A stretch of DNA of 10,473 bases from Candidatus Saccharimonadia bacterium (GTDB lineage: Bacteria > Patescibacteriota > Saccharimonadia > Saccharimonadales > Saccharimonadaceae): positions 1-10,473 of the forward strand of contig JALRDG010000029.1 in the NCBI GenBank assembly GCA_023257055.1. Reading direction: 5' to 3'. The number at the start of each line of letters is the position of its first letter. Position 1 is the stretch's first letter. The notes beneath the pieces are model-generated. The model saw only the letters and a list, made by a program, of their open reading frames with translations, did no database searches and was not told the origin of the DNA. Below are positions 1-6,093 of this stretch, in pieces. Position numbers and translations under genes: made by a program.

Positions 1-965
1 AATAGTAATAATATTATTCGCGCCAACAATACACCCGCCAGGGCAGTACCGTGGCTGATGCCGGCAATACCAAGAAACGCCACCATGATTGCCTCGTACG
101 CACCCGCTCCACCCGGCGTGACTACGACAAGACCGGCGATACTAGCAACCCCAAATGCAATAAGTATGGGTGCCGGGTTTGGTATGACACCAAGCGACAC
201 GAAAGCGACGAAAAAGAGCGTAACGTCGGCAATATTCGCCACTATACCCCAGGCTACCGGTGCCTGCAGCAGCTTCTTATCGCGTCGAAGGAGTCCGTAA
301 TCCTTATGGAGATCTTCGAGTATGTTGTCGATTTGAATATAACTAATCAGCTGAACACGGCGACCAAACGTTACCTTGCGGGTAGCTCCATTGATAACGT
401 CCGCAAGAAAAGACGAAAACTTAGCAATTCGCTTACGGCTACGAAGGACGAACGCAAGTGTCGCAATTACTGACACCATCGTAAACATCAATAAGCAGCT
501 TGTTAAGATAATCCAGCGATTAAGTGTACCGTCAATCGTCACGGCAACGACAGCAACGACCAACAGAATAATAAATGAGGCAAATTGAGCAAAATAACGA
601 ACAATCTGCGCCATGGCTGCCCGACCAGGCGGCACACCAAGCTTAGTTAGCCGCCAACCCATGTACGACAACCCACTTACGCCGCCACTCGGCAGTACGT
701 GATTAACGAAGTTCATCTCAAGCGACAGGCGAATCAACGTCAGTGGCGATGCACGTTTTAAGGCATCTTTCTTTCGGAGATAGGAGAACATCATTTCGCC
801 TGTAGCGTACAGGCTGATCACTAAAATGGGCAGCATAAGCCACAAAATATTCAGATCCACCCTACTGAGCAGCATGACAGCCGTTTCGATTTCATGCCGA
901 GCGAGGAACACCACTAGCGCGATCATTACTAGTGTAATTATGCTTAACCACGTACGAAACCTCAT
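1..965 (-). CDS. Flippase-like integral membrane protein (lysylphosphatidylglycerol synthase TM / UPF0104 family), 3' end cut by window edge
   Basis: Reading the minus strand from the ATG at 963-965 gives 321 open codons running off the left edge, so the C-terminus is missing. The protein is very hydrophobic, with helices near residues 5-21, 40-56, 125-143, 152-174, 240-260 and 264-284 and another at the cut end. Two family hallmarks are visible: LPSGGVSG at 91-98 and VTPGGAGAYE at 282-291, typical of the LPG_synthase_TM / 'flippase-like domain' family (PF03706, UPF0104). Members act in the membrane, and some move or modify lipids and lipid-linked sugars; the substrate here cannot be told. 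No soluble aminoacyl-transferase domain is seen in the visible part, and in MprF that domain follows the TM domain, so a fusion cannot be excluded. The gene diverges from the methyltransferase gene across 22 bp. There is no Shine-Dalgarno sequence; a TATACT box ends 6 bases before the ATG, implying a leaderless mRNA. Confidence 0.85.
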   Translation of the reverse strand, partial: MRFRTWLSIITLVMIALVVFLARHEIETAVMLLSRVDLNILWLMLPILVISLYATGEMMFSYLRKKDALKRASPLTLIRLSLEMNFVNHVLPSGGVSGLSYMGWRLTKLGVPPGRAAMAQIVRYFAQFASFIILLVVAVVAVTIDGTLNRWIILTSCLLMFTMVSVIATLAFVLRSRKRIAKFSSFLADVINGATRKVTFGRRVQLISYIQIDNILEDLHKDYGLLRRDKKLLQAPVAWGIVANIADVTLFFVAFVSLGVIPNPAPILIAFGVASIAGLVVVTPGGAGAYEAIMVAFLGIAGISHGTALAGVLLARIILLL

Positions 966-970
966 ATATT

Positions 971-982
971 TAGTATATACTA
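971..982. promoter_or_regulatory. Palindromic bidirectional -10 element driving two divergent leaderless genes
   Basis: TAGTATATACTA at 971-982 is a perfect 12-bp palindrome centred in the 22-bp gap between the two start codons. It contains TATACT on the plus strand (976-981) and TATACT on the minus strand (complement of 972-977). Each box is followed by exactly six bases and then ATG (988 on plus, 965 on minus). With a -10 box ending at -7, both transcripts would start on the A of the ATG. No good -35 box is seen 16-18 bp upstream on either strand, so the signal rests on the -10 element. This is an inference from sequence; no transcript data were available. Confidence 0.6.
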
Positions 983-987
983 CAGGT

Positions 988-2166
988 ATGTATATTGCGA
1001 TTTTGGGCCGCCAGCCAGAACTTGGCGCAGCCGAACTGGAACGGCTGTACGGCAACGTAACCTGGGTGACGAGCGAAGCCGTCCGAATAAATTCCGACGC
1101 CATAGAGCTACAACGACTCGGCGGCACCTTAAAGGCGGGTAAAATTGTTCATGAATTTACTGCGCGCGACTTTAAGCAAGCCAGCCAGAAAATCGCTCAG
1201 GCGTTTGTCCACGATTACGCCAATTTCGAAGGCAAGATTACTCTCGGCATCAGCGCCTACGGATTCCGTGTCAATCCGCGTGACGTGCAGAAAACTGGTC
1301 TGATTATCAAAAGCCGCCTAAAAGACAGTGGTGTTAGCGTACGGCTAATTCCAAACAGCGACTCGGCACTCGCAACGGCAACGTCACACCACAACAAGTT
1401 GGGACTCTCTGACAATAAAATTGAGCTGATCGTCCTTAAGGCAAAGAACGACAAAGTAGTTCTAGCACTTAGCGTTGGCGCGCAAAATATTACCGCCTAT
1501 GCAAAACGTGATCAAAACCGACCAAAACGTGACGCGTTCGTCGGTATGCTTCCTCCTAAGTTGGCACAGATGATGATCAACATGACCGGCCTGCCACTTC
1601 CCGAATCATCTGAAACTGCCCCACGCATCCTTGACCCATTCTGCGGCACTGGCGTTATCCTACAAGAAGCACTGTTGATGGGATTTTCAGCCTACGGCAC
1701 CGACCTACAGGATAAAATGGTCGATTACACCATAAAAAATCTAGAATGGCTAAATGAAACACATCGCTTTTCCAGCAAGGATTTCACCGTACATCAGGGC
1801 GACGCCATGGAAACGCACTGGCAGACACCAATAGCCGCCGTTGCCTGCGAATCATATCTTGGCCAACCATTCTCCGCCCCACCTCGACCAGAGAAGCTAA
1901 ACGAAGTACGTAAAAACTGTAATCACATCATCACATCGTTCTTGCGGAATATCGCTCCGCAGCTTGCGCCTGGAACACCGCTCTGCATTGCCGTCCCCGC
2001 CTGGCGCAATCAAGAAGATCAGTTCGTACACCTCCCACTTATTGACAGCCTGGAAACCTATGGTTTTACACAGGTTAGCATTATATCTACACACAACAGG
2101 CGCCTAATGTACTACAGAGAAGACCAAGTTGTTGCTCGCGAGCTTCTCATCTTGCGGAAAAAATAA
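988..2166 (+). CDS. TRM11-family (THUMP/UPF0020-like) SAM-dependent methyltransferase
   Basis: A 392-residue protein resembling the TRM11 / Trm-G10 group of SAM-dependent methyltransferases, whose known members make N2-methylguanosine at tRNA position 10. The N-terminal 200 residues look like the family's RNA-binding half and end in a run typical of the group: YAKRDQNRPKRDAFVGMLPP at 171-190, then KLAQMMIN. The catalytic Rossmann fold follows, with SAM motif I DPFCGTG at 216-222 and the acidic loop YGTDL at 236-240. Motif IV, normally (D/N)PPY, reads ESYLGQP at 288-294, so target base and activity are uncertain. The C-terminus carries YYREDQVVAREL (375-386). The start is placed at the ATG at 988 and not at an upstream in-frame ATG (826), because 826-987 lies inside the divergent gene and residue 1 onward (MYIAILGRQPELG) is a natural N-terminus. 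A TATACT box ends six bases upstream and there is no Shine-Dalgarno, suggesting leaderless translation. Confidence 0.82.
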   Translation: MYIAILGRQPELGAAELERLYGNVTWVTSEAVRINSDAIELQRLGGTLKAGKIVHEFTARDFKQASQKIAQAFVHDYANFEGKITLGISAYGFRVNPRDVQKTGLIIKSRLKDSGVSVRLIPNSDSALATATSHHNKLGLSDNKIELIVLKAKNDKVVLALSVGAQNITAYAKRDQNRPKRDAFVGMLPPKLAQMMINMTGLPLPESSETAPRILDPFCGTGVILQEALLMGFSAYGTDLQDKMVDYTIKNLEWLNETHRFSSKDFTVHQGDAMETHWQTPIAAVACESYLGQPFSAPPRPEKLNEVRKNCNHIITSFLRNIAPQLAPGTPLCIAVPAWRNQEDQFVHLPLIDSLETYGFTQVSIISTHNRRLMYYREDQVVARELLILRKK

Positions 2167-2168
2167 AC

Positions 2169-2191
2169 GGGCCGGACATACTGTCCGACCC
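2169..2191 (-). terminator. Rho-independent terminator of the lipoprotein gene
   Basis: In the minus-strand RNA a 10-bp stem (GGGUCGGACA / UGUCCGGCCC, one G-U pair) closes a 3-base loop and is followed by GTTTATTTTTT, which reads into the 3' end of the convergent methyltransferase gene. On the plus strand the G-U position becomes an A-C mismatch and no T-tract follows, so the hairpin serves the minus-strand gene ending at 2276. It may still slow plus-strand transcription. Confidence 0.7.
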
Positions 2192-2275
2192 AAGTACACC
2201 CCCTTCAGTAGTGGAGTCGCATATCAGCGATCTATTACGAGCACGACAGGCCCATTCTCATGCCGCTCACAATGA

Positions 2276-2584
2276 CTAAATATCGCCGTTACAGAACCGC
2301 GTTGCCATGTCCCGTGCCATATCGAGGCTAATGCCATGATATTCCTGGAGTTGACTCAGACGCTCGTCGTTGATTGCCGCTAGGCAATCCTCTACTAGAT
2401 CAGCAGTCGGCGATGTGTCGCTCGGTGCAATAGTAGGAAGCGCCTCGCCTATCGGCCCGGTGGTCTCAGGAACAGTGCGTTCAATCGTCGGTTCTGGTGC
2501 GACCGGTCTTTCAATCAAGTCGCATCCACCAAGAGACAGTAGTGCTGCCGCCGCCAAAGGAAGACAAAGAACTCTACGTCGCAT
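2276..2584 (-). CDS. Small secreted lipoprotein of unknown function
   Basis: A 102-residue protein I cannot assign to a family. It has a textbook lipoprotein signal: basic MRRR, a hydrophobic core (residues 5-18) and the lipobox LGGC, with the lipidated cysteine at 21. Residues 25-60 are rich in Pro, Thr and Glu, like a disordered wall-spanning linker. Residues 61-102 form a short, probably helical domain with two cysteines (C67, C98) that could pair outside the cell. The product should be anchored to the outer face of the cytoplasmic membrane. The ATG at 2584 has a weak purine-rich GAAAGAG upstream and a consensus-like promoter at 2621-2650. It diverges from rpmA and converges on the methyltransferase gene, so it is a single-gene transcript closed by the hairpin at 2169-2191. 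Confidence 0.78.
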   Translation of the reverse strand: MRRRVLCLPLAAAALLSLGGCDLIERPVAPEPTIERTVPETTGPIGEALPTIAPSDTSPTADLVEDCLAAINDERLSQLQEYHGISLDMARDMATRFCNGDI

Positions 2585-2620
2585 GTTTTCTCTTTCACTA
2601 GGATGTACAGGTGCTCACAC

Positions 2621-2650
2621 AGTCTACCTCTTCTCGACCGAAGATGTCAA
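2621..2650 (-). promoter_or_regulatory. Promoter of the lipoprotein gene
   Basis: Minus strand: TTGACA (2645-2650), 18-bp spacer, TAGACT (2621-2626). The predicted start near 2614 leaves a leader of about 30 bases before the ATG at 2584. Its -35 box lies 13 bp from the -35 box of the divergent rpmA promoter. Confidence 0.65.
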
Positions 2651-2663
2651 ACCACGCCAGCTA

Positions 2664-2692
2664 TTGACGCGAGTCGAGGTTTTTAGTACAAT
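2664..2692 (+). promoter_or_regulatory. Promoter of rpmA
   Basis: TTGACG (2664-2669), 17-bp spacer, TACAAT (2687-2692): close to the housekeeping-sigma consensus. The predicted start near 2699 gives a leader of about 34 bases that includes the strong Shine-Dalgarno TAAGGAG at 2718-2724, eight bases before the ATG at 2733. Confidence 0.75.
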
Positions 2693-2732
2693 TAAACGGA
2701 TTGATTATAACAACCTATAAGGAGTTGATTCG

Positions 2733-3005
2733 ATGTCAAAAGTCAAAGCAGGTGGTTCTAGTAAGAACATCCACAACAATGCTGGCCGTCGTCTTGGCGT
2801 AAAACGCTTTGGCGGTCAAAAAGTAAACGCCGGCGAAGTACTCGTACGCCAAACTGGCGCCACGAAAGTCGCAGGCCCTGGTACCTACATCAGCAAGAAT
2901 TTCACCATTCATGCTGCCATTGACGGTGTCGTAGAGTTTGCAAAGGTTCGCAAGACTAAGTTTACCGGCAAGACTGCCCCACGTACGCAAGTCGTCGTAA
3001 AGTAG
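2733..3005 (+). CDS. rpmA: 50S ribosomal protein L27 (bL27)
   Basis: This 90-residue protein is L27, a component of the large ribosomal subunit near the peptidyl-transferase centre. The family's strongest features are visible: KAGGSSKN near the N-terminus (5-12), RRLGVKRFGGQ at 19-29, and GEVLVRQTGA at 34-43. Length matches the usual 85-90 residues. The N-terminus has no extra cleavable extension of the kind seen in some Firmicutes. The start is fixed by TAAGGAG eight bases upstream. rpmA usually sits directly after rplU (L21), but here it stands alone with its own promoter and terminator, beside a divergent lipoprotein gene. Confidence 0.97.
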   Translation: MSKVKAGGSSKNIHNNAGRRLGVKRFGGQKVNAGEVLVRQTGATKVAGPGTYISKNFTIHAAIDGVVEFAKVRKTKFTGKTAPRTQVVVK

Positions 3006-3016
3006 TCGCACTACTA

Positions 3017-3057
3017 ATATAAATATCACCCGGTAAATAGCCGGGTGATATTTATAT
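3017..3057 (+). terminator. Terminator hairpin after rpmA
   Basis: A perfect 17-bp inverted repeat (3017-3033 and 3041-3057) with a 7-base loop starts 11 bases after the rpmA stop. The GC-rich top (CACCCGG/CCGGGTG) sits on an A/T-only foot, so the 3' arm itself supplies the U-rich segment (TATTTATAT); there is no separate T-run. It is perfectly paired on both strands and may also back up termination of the convergent response-regulator gene. Confidence 0.75.
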
Positions 3058-3084
3058 ACGCCTGTTACATCTTCGTGTATAAGA

Positions 3085-3116
3085 AAAATACCGCTCCAGA
3101 GAGGAAGCGGTATTTT
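3085..3116 (-). terminator. Terminator of the response-regulator gene, probably bidirectional
   Basis: Stem AAAATACCGCT/AGCGGTATTTT (11 bp), extended to 13 bp in the minus-strand RNA by a G-U and a C-G pair, with a 6-base loop. On the minus strand the arm ends in TTTTT then CTTAT. On the plus strand it is followed by CTATTTTCT, so it can act both ways between the convergent genes. Confidence 0.8.
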
Positions 3117-3123
3117 CTATTTT

Positions 3124-3510
3124 CTAGCTAACTGAAACGCCAAGGTGATGTTTAACGCGCTCGACAACGTCACCAATCACCACTTGTGATTTCACTAGGT
3201 ATTCATCGACGCCGAGTGACTCTGCGCGTTCTTTATCTTTTGGCTGAGACAGTGCCGTCAGCATGATGATTCGAATACCGGCAGTCTCCGGAGTATTACG
3301 TAGGATATCCAATACATCAAAACCGCTAATTTTTGGCATCATTGCATCAAGCAGGATAAGATCCGGCTTAAACTCAAGAGCAGCAGACAGTGCATCTTCG
3401 CCATTGTTTACTTCGCGGATATCAAATCCTTCAATTTCAAGTCGTGAACGATATACCGCTGCCAGCGCTATGTCGTCCTCAACTAATAAGATTTTCTTTT
3501 TCGTTTCCAT
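3124..3510 (-). CDS. Stand-alone receiver-domain response regulator (CheY-like)
   Basis: The 128 residues form a single receiver domain with no output domain. All phosphorylation landmarks are present: the acidic pair D12/D13 in LLVEDD, the phospho-acceptor D55 in ILLDAMMP, T85 in MLTAL and K107 in YLVKS. Such proteins are phosphorylated by a histidine kinase and then act through protein-protein contact; no kinase or partner is coded in the window. It is the last gene of the minus-strand run that begins with ftsE and lies 40 bp after the protease gene, but it also has its own possible promoter. AGAGG lies only three bases before the ATG, too close for a good Shine-Dalgarno, so a leaderless start is an alternative. 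The role is unknown; a link to the division cluster is only suggested by position. Confidence 0.92.
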   Translation of the reverse strand: METKKKILLVEDDIALAAVYRSRLEIEGFDIREVNNGEDALSAALEFKPDLILLDAMMPKISGFDVLDILRNTPETAGIRIIMLTALSQPKDKERAESLGVDEYLVKSQVVIGDVVERVKHHLGVSVS

Positions 3511-3518
3511 ATACCTCT

Positions 3519-3547
3519 ATACTACCCTCTTATCATTCAAACCACAA
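3519..3547 (-). promoter_or_regulatory. Possible promoter of the response-regulator gene
   Basis: Minus strand: TTGTGG (3542-3547), 17-bp spacer, TAGTAT (3519-3524). The -10 box ends eight bases before the ATG at 3510, so the mRNA would have about a 2-base leader. The -35 box is a weak match. Confidence 0.4.
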
Positions 3548-3550
3548 GTG

Positions 3551-4789
3551 TTATACTGCTCGTAGCTGCTTTTTAGCCTCTTCTAGTTGTGGATCTCGAC
3601 CGGCGTTCGCATCCTCTGCTGTCAACTCGATGGCAGTATCCGGCGTGATGCCATGCTTCGTAATATTTGTACCCTTCGGGGTATACCATTTTGCAATCGT
3701 GACCTTTAGTTTCGCACCTTCCGGCAGATCAATCATCTGCTGAACGCTTCCCTTGCCGAATGTTTTTTCACCGACAATTTTTGCCGTGCCATACTCTTTG
3801 AATGCACCGGCGATAATTTCACTCGCACTTGCGCTGCTTCCGTTCACCAAGACAACGGTTGGCATACCAGCTAGAACTGGCTCGCCTGTCGATTTGAGCT
3901 CGTCGACCGTCTTGCCATCACGCTTTTCAATCATGATCACTTTGTTGTCGAGCCAGATACCCGCAACCGCTTGCGCCGCCGTTACGTAGCCACCACCATT
4001 GCCACGCAGATCAAGGATAACCTTCTCTACGCCCGCATTCTTTAGTTTCATTGCCTCCGATCGAGCCAAGCTGCCAGTCTCGGTATCGAAACGTGTGAGC
4101 GTTAGCGTTCCGATAGTGCCATCGATGCTACTTTGCACGCTTGGGTTATTTACCTCGGCGCGAGTAACTGCAACCTCTTTCGGTTCACCGTCACGGAAAA
4201 TCGTTATTTTAACGCTCGTGCCGACTTCACCGCGAATATCTTGCACGACATCTTCGACCGTTCGTCCAGCTGCATCCTCGCCGTTCACCGCCACAATAGC
4301 ATCACCTGCCTGCAAGCCGGCCTGCTGCGCTGGATTACCAGGAAGTACGCGTATAATCGTCGGTGTGTCGTTTCTCATGCCAATTTCCGCGCCAATACCG
4401 CCACCAATGTCGCCGCTTAATTCCTTTTCGAATTCAGCAGCTTCTTTCTTGCTTAGGTAGGTTGTATATCGGTCGCCAGCAGCCTCGACGAGCCCGCGAC
4501 TCGCTCCTTCTTCGAGTGTCTCTGCATCTAGCTTGCCGTCGTAATACTTCGCTAGATTCTTATATGTCGCTTCAATTTCATCGTAGTTAAGATCCGTCGC
4601 AGCCACCTTCATGCCAAACATCGGTCCGACTGTACGAATAATTTCATCACTACGCGCTCCCGCTGCAAAACCAGCAATCGCGACCAGTAGAACCAATGCT
4701 GCTGTCTTACTGCTAGCTTTTTCTGAACGTTTTCGTGGTTGCTGCCCTTTTGACACAGAGCCCCCGTCGGCACTATATGAATCTGGCAC
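3551..4789 (-). CDS. S41 carboxy-terminal processing protease (CtpA/CtpB type) with PDZ domain
   Basis: A 412-residue membrane-anchored serine protease that works outside the membrane, cutting substrates near their C-termini after PDZ recognition. Order: basic cytoplasmic N-terminus (1-28), one TM helix (29-46), helical cap (about 66-120), PDZ domain (about 122-210, with GGGIGAEIG and the AGLQAGDAIVAVNG segment), then the S41 catalytic domain with DLRGNGGG (260-267). The Ser-Lys-Gln set is complete: S321 in GSSASASE, K346 and Q350 in FGKGSVQ, with the spacing of known CtpB. The start is GTG at 4789; an in-frame stop lies three codons upstream, and GAAGGG sits about nine bases before the GTG. 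The gene follows the CHAP hydrolase by 87 bp with a hairpin between. In other bacteria Ctp proteases control the level of peptidoglycan hydrolases, which would fit this neighbour, but that is inference. Confidence 0.95.
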   Translation of the reverse strand: MPDSYSADGGSVSKGQQPRKRSEKASSKTAALVLLVAIAGFAAGARSDEIIRTVGPMFGMKVAATDLNYDEIEATYKNLAKYYDGKLDAETLEEGASRGLVEAAGDRYTTYLSKKEAAEFEKELSGDIGGGIGAEIGMRNDTPTIIRVLPGNPAQQAGLQAGDAIVAVNGEDAAGRTVEDVVQDIRGEVGTSVKITIFRDGEPKEVAVTRAEVNNPSVQSSIDGTIGTLTLTRFDTETGSLARSEAMKLKNAGVEKVILDLRGNGGGYVTAAQAVAGIWLDNKVIMIEKRDGKTVDELKSTGEPVLAGMPTVVLVNGSSASASEIIAGAFKEYGTAKIVGEKTFGKGSVQQMIDLPEGAKLKVTIAKWYTPKGTNITKHGITPDTAIELTAEDANAGRDPQLEEAKKQLRAV

Positions 4790-4826
4790 CGTCTGCCTAC
4801 CCTTCTATTTAAACTATTACTATAAG

Positions 4827-4856
4827 TATAACGCACCCCGGGTGGAGTGCGCTATA
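4827..4856 (-). terminator. Terminator-like hairpin between the CHAP hydrolase and protease genes
   Basis: In the minus-strand RNA a 13-bp stem (AU-rich foot TATA, then GCGCACUCC paired with GGGGUGCGU) closes an ACCC loop, about 20 bases after the hydrolase stop. Two pairs are G-U in this RNA and A-C mismatches on the other strand, pointing to selection on the minus-strand transcript. No U-run follows, so it may give partial termination or protect the 3' end. The rest of the gap up to 4790 is AT-rich, with TATACT and TATAGT strings but no convincing -35 box. Confidence 0.5.
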
Positions 4857-4876
4857 TCATTTGGTAGCTACTCGGC

Positions 4877-6022
4877 CTAGAAGTAGATGTAGGTTAAGCC
4901 GCCAGCAGGTCGAGTGTAGTAGCGATATAAGCCATCGAGACCAAGGTTGTAGTCACTTACCGTAATCGTACCGTCGCCATTAACTGATTCGACGTACATA
5001 ACGTGTCCGTAAGGACCACCGTACATCACTGCTGCTGCACCGGCTTTTGGCGTAGAACCATTAGCAATACCGTAACGAGATGTTGTAGCTGGCCACTGAT
5101 ATGCATGCCCTTGTCCACCAAAGTTTGGTACGAAGCGGCCAGTACTTGCCACCTTCCAGGCGACATAACTCACGCATTCACGGTTGTACAATGCCCAGTT
5201 GTCGATGATAGAGTCCATTGGTGCATTTGCCCATTGTGCAGGATACCCACCATTACCGGCTGATGCAGCCGGGATGCCCGACATACCGACTGACTGCATA
5301 CGGCGAGCGTTTTCTGCTGCCTGCTGTGCCCGGAGCTTGTTGATTTCTGCGTTCTTCGATGCAGCAATCGAACGATAGGCATTTTCATCATTCTTTGTCT
5401 GGTTCAAGAGGCTTTGCTGTTCGGCTTCCTTAGCAGCAAGCGCTTCACGCTGCGATTTCTGATCCTTCAGAACATTTTCAACAGCTACCTTGTCGGCTTC
5501 AAGCTGTTTCTTTAGCTTCTTAATTTCATTAATCGTAGAGGTAAGATTGTCACGAACAGAGTTACGGAACTCTTGCTTATCAAGAAAGTCACCGATATTC
5601 TTACTGCTTGCAATCATTTCCAGTGGAGTAATCTTATCGTCAACATACAAATCGGCCAAAATTTCACCAAGTGCTTCTTGATTGTCAGCGATTTTCTTTT
5701 CGTTGGCAGCGATATCCGCTACAAGCTGGTCGTATTTCGCCTGGCTTAAGTCGATCTGAGATTGAATAACATTCTTTTCGGCCGTCAACCTATTGAGGGC
5801 ATTCTGAAGCGTATCTGCTTGCGCAGCAAGCTTACCGGCCTCAGCGTTATAACCTTCTACTTCGCGTTCGATTGCACGAATTTGCTCGTCATAACTATCA
5901 GCCCGGACGATTGGGCCGAGTTGCATTGGTGCTGTGATCGCCATCAAAACAGCCGCGGCGACAAGCGTAGACTTGGCGACAAACTGTTTCGAAACTGTTG
6001 GTGTGGTGGACCTGTGTTTCAT
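4877..6022 (-). CDS. Secreted coiled-coil / CHAP-domain peptidoglycan hydrolase, PcsB-like
   Basis: A 381-residue exported protein built like PcsB, the wall hydrolase that FtsEX switches on at the division site in streptococci. Signal peptide about 1-41 (hydrophobic 17-36, cleavage probably after VRA). Residues 43-245 are almost wholly helical heptads rich in Lys, Glu, Gln and Ala, the long coiled coil that in PcsB contacts FtsX and hides the active site. A short Gly/Ala/Pro linker leads to a CHAP domain (about 262-381) with catalytic C283 (NRECVSYVAWK), H340 (GPYGHVMYVE) and a likely third residue N359 (VSDYN). CHAP enzymes cut peptide bonds or the amide link of peptidoglycan; which one is not visible. 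The gene follows ftsX by 71 bp, which strongly supports the FtsEX link. No Shine-Dalgarno is seen; TAATGT ends eight bases before the ATG, so the message from that promoter would be nearly leaderless. Confidence 0.92.
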   Translation of the reverse strand: MKHRSTTPTVSKQFVAKSTLVAAAVLMAITAPMQLGPIVRADSYDEQIRAIEREVEGYNAEAGKLAAQADTLQNALNRLTAEKNVIQSQIDLSQAKYDQLVADIAANEKKIADNQEALGEILADLYVDDKITPLEMIASSKNIGDFLDKQEFRNSVRDNLTSTINEIKKLKKQLEADKVAVENVLKDQKSQREALAAKEAEQQSLLNQTKNDENAYRSIAASKNAEINKLRAQQAAENARRMQSVGMSGIPAASAGNGGYPAQWANAPMDSIIDNWALYNRECVSYVAWKVASTGRFVPNFGGQGHAYQWPATTSRYGIANGSTPKAGAAAVMYGGPYGHVMYVESVNGDGTITVSDYNLGLDGLYRYYTRPAGGLTYIYF

Positions 6023-6030
6023 TACTATCT

Positions 6031-6059
6031 ACATTACCATAAGCAGATCATCGCGTCAA
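6031..6059 (-). promoter_or_regulatory. Promoter of the CHAP hydrolase gene
   Basis: Minus strand: TTGACG (6054-6059), 17-bp spacer ending in TGG (extended -10), TAATGT (6031-6036). The predicted start near 6024 leaves about two bases before the ATG at 6022. It gives the hydrolase its own transcription start within the ftsEX run, and its -35 box lies in the 3' arm of the hairpin at 6054-6081. Confidence 0.6.
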
Positions 6060-6081
6060 TGAGTTAGCCTACCCATTGACA
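6054..6081 (-). other. Intercistronic hairpin after ftsX, overlapping the hydrolase -35 box
   Basis: In the minus-strand RNA, arms GUCAAUGGGU (6071-6080) and ACUCAUUGAC (6055-6064) form 10 bp around a 6-base loop, plus a closing U-G pair at 6081/6054. One inner pair is also G-U and becomes an A-C mismatch on the plus strand. It starts about 13 bases after the ftsX stop. No U-run follows. As DNA, the outer part GTCAATG-N12-CATTGAC could also be an operator over the -35 box. Confidence 0.45.
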
Positions 6082-6093
6082 TTTTTTACTACA

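Noticed and set aside
51..588. Plus-strand open frames of 140, 80 and 70 codons
   Set aside because: They lie opposite the flippase-like gene, which has clear family motifs; their translations have odd composition and no recognisable domain.
826..987. 54-codon N-terminal extension of the methyltransferase
   Set aside because: It overlaps the divergent gene's coding sequence and the palindromic promoter, and its translation is unlike the family; the ATG at 988 fits better.
6055..6090. Plus-strand terminator (dyad followed by six Ts)
   Set aside because: No plus-strand gene ends nearby, and the stem pairs better in the minus-strand RNA.
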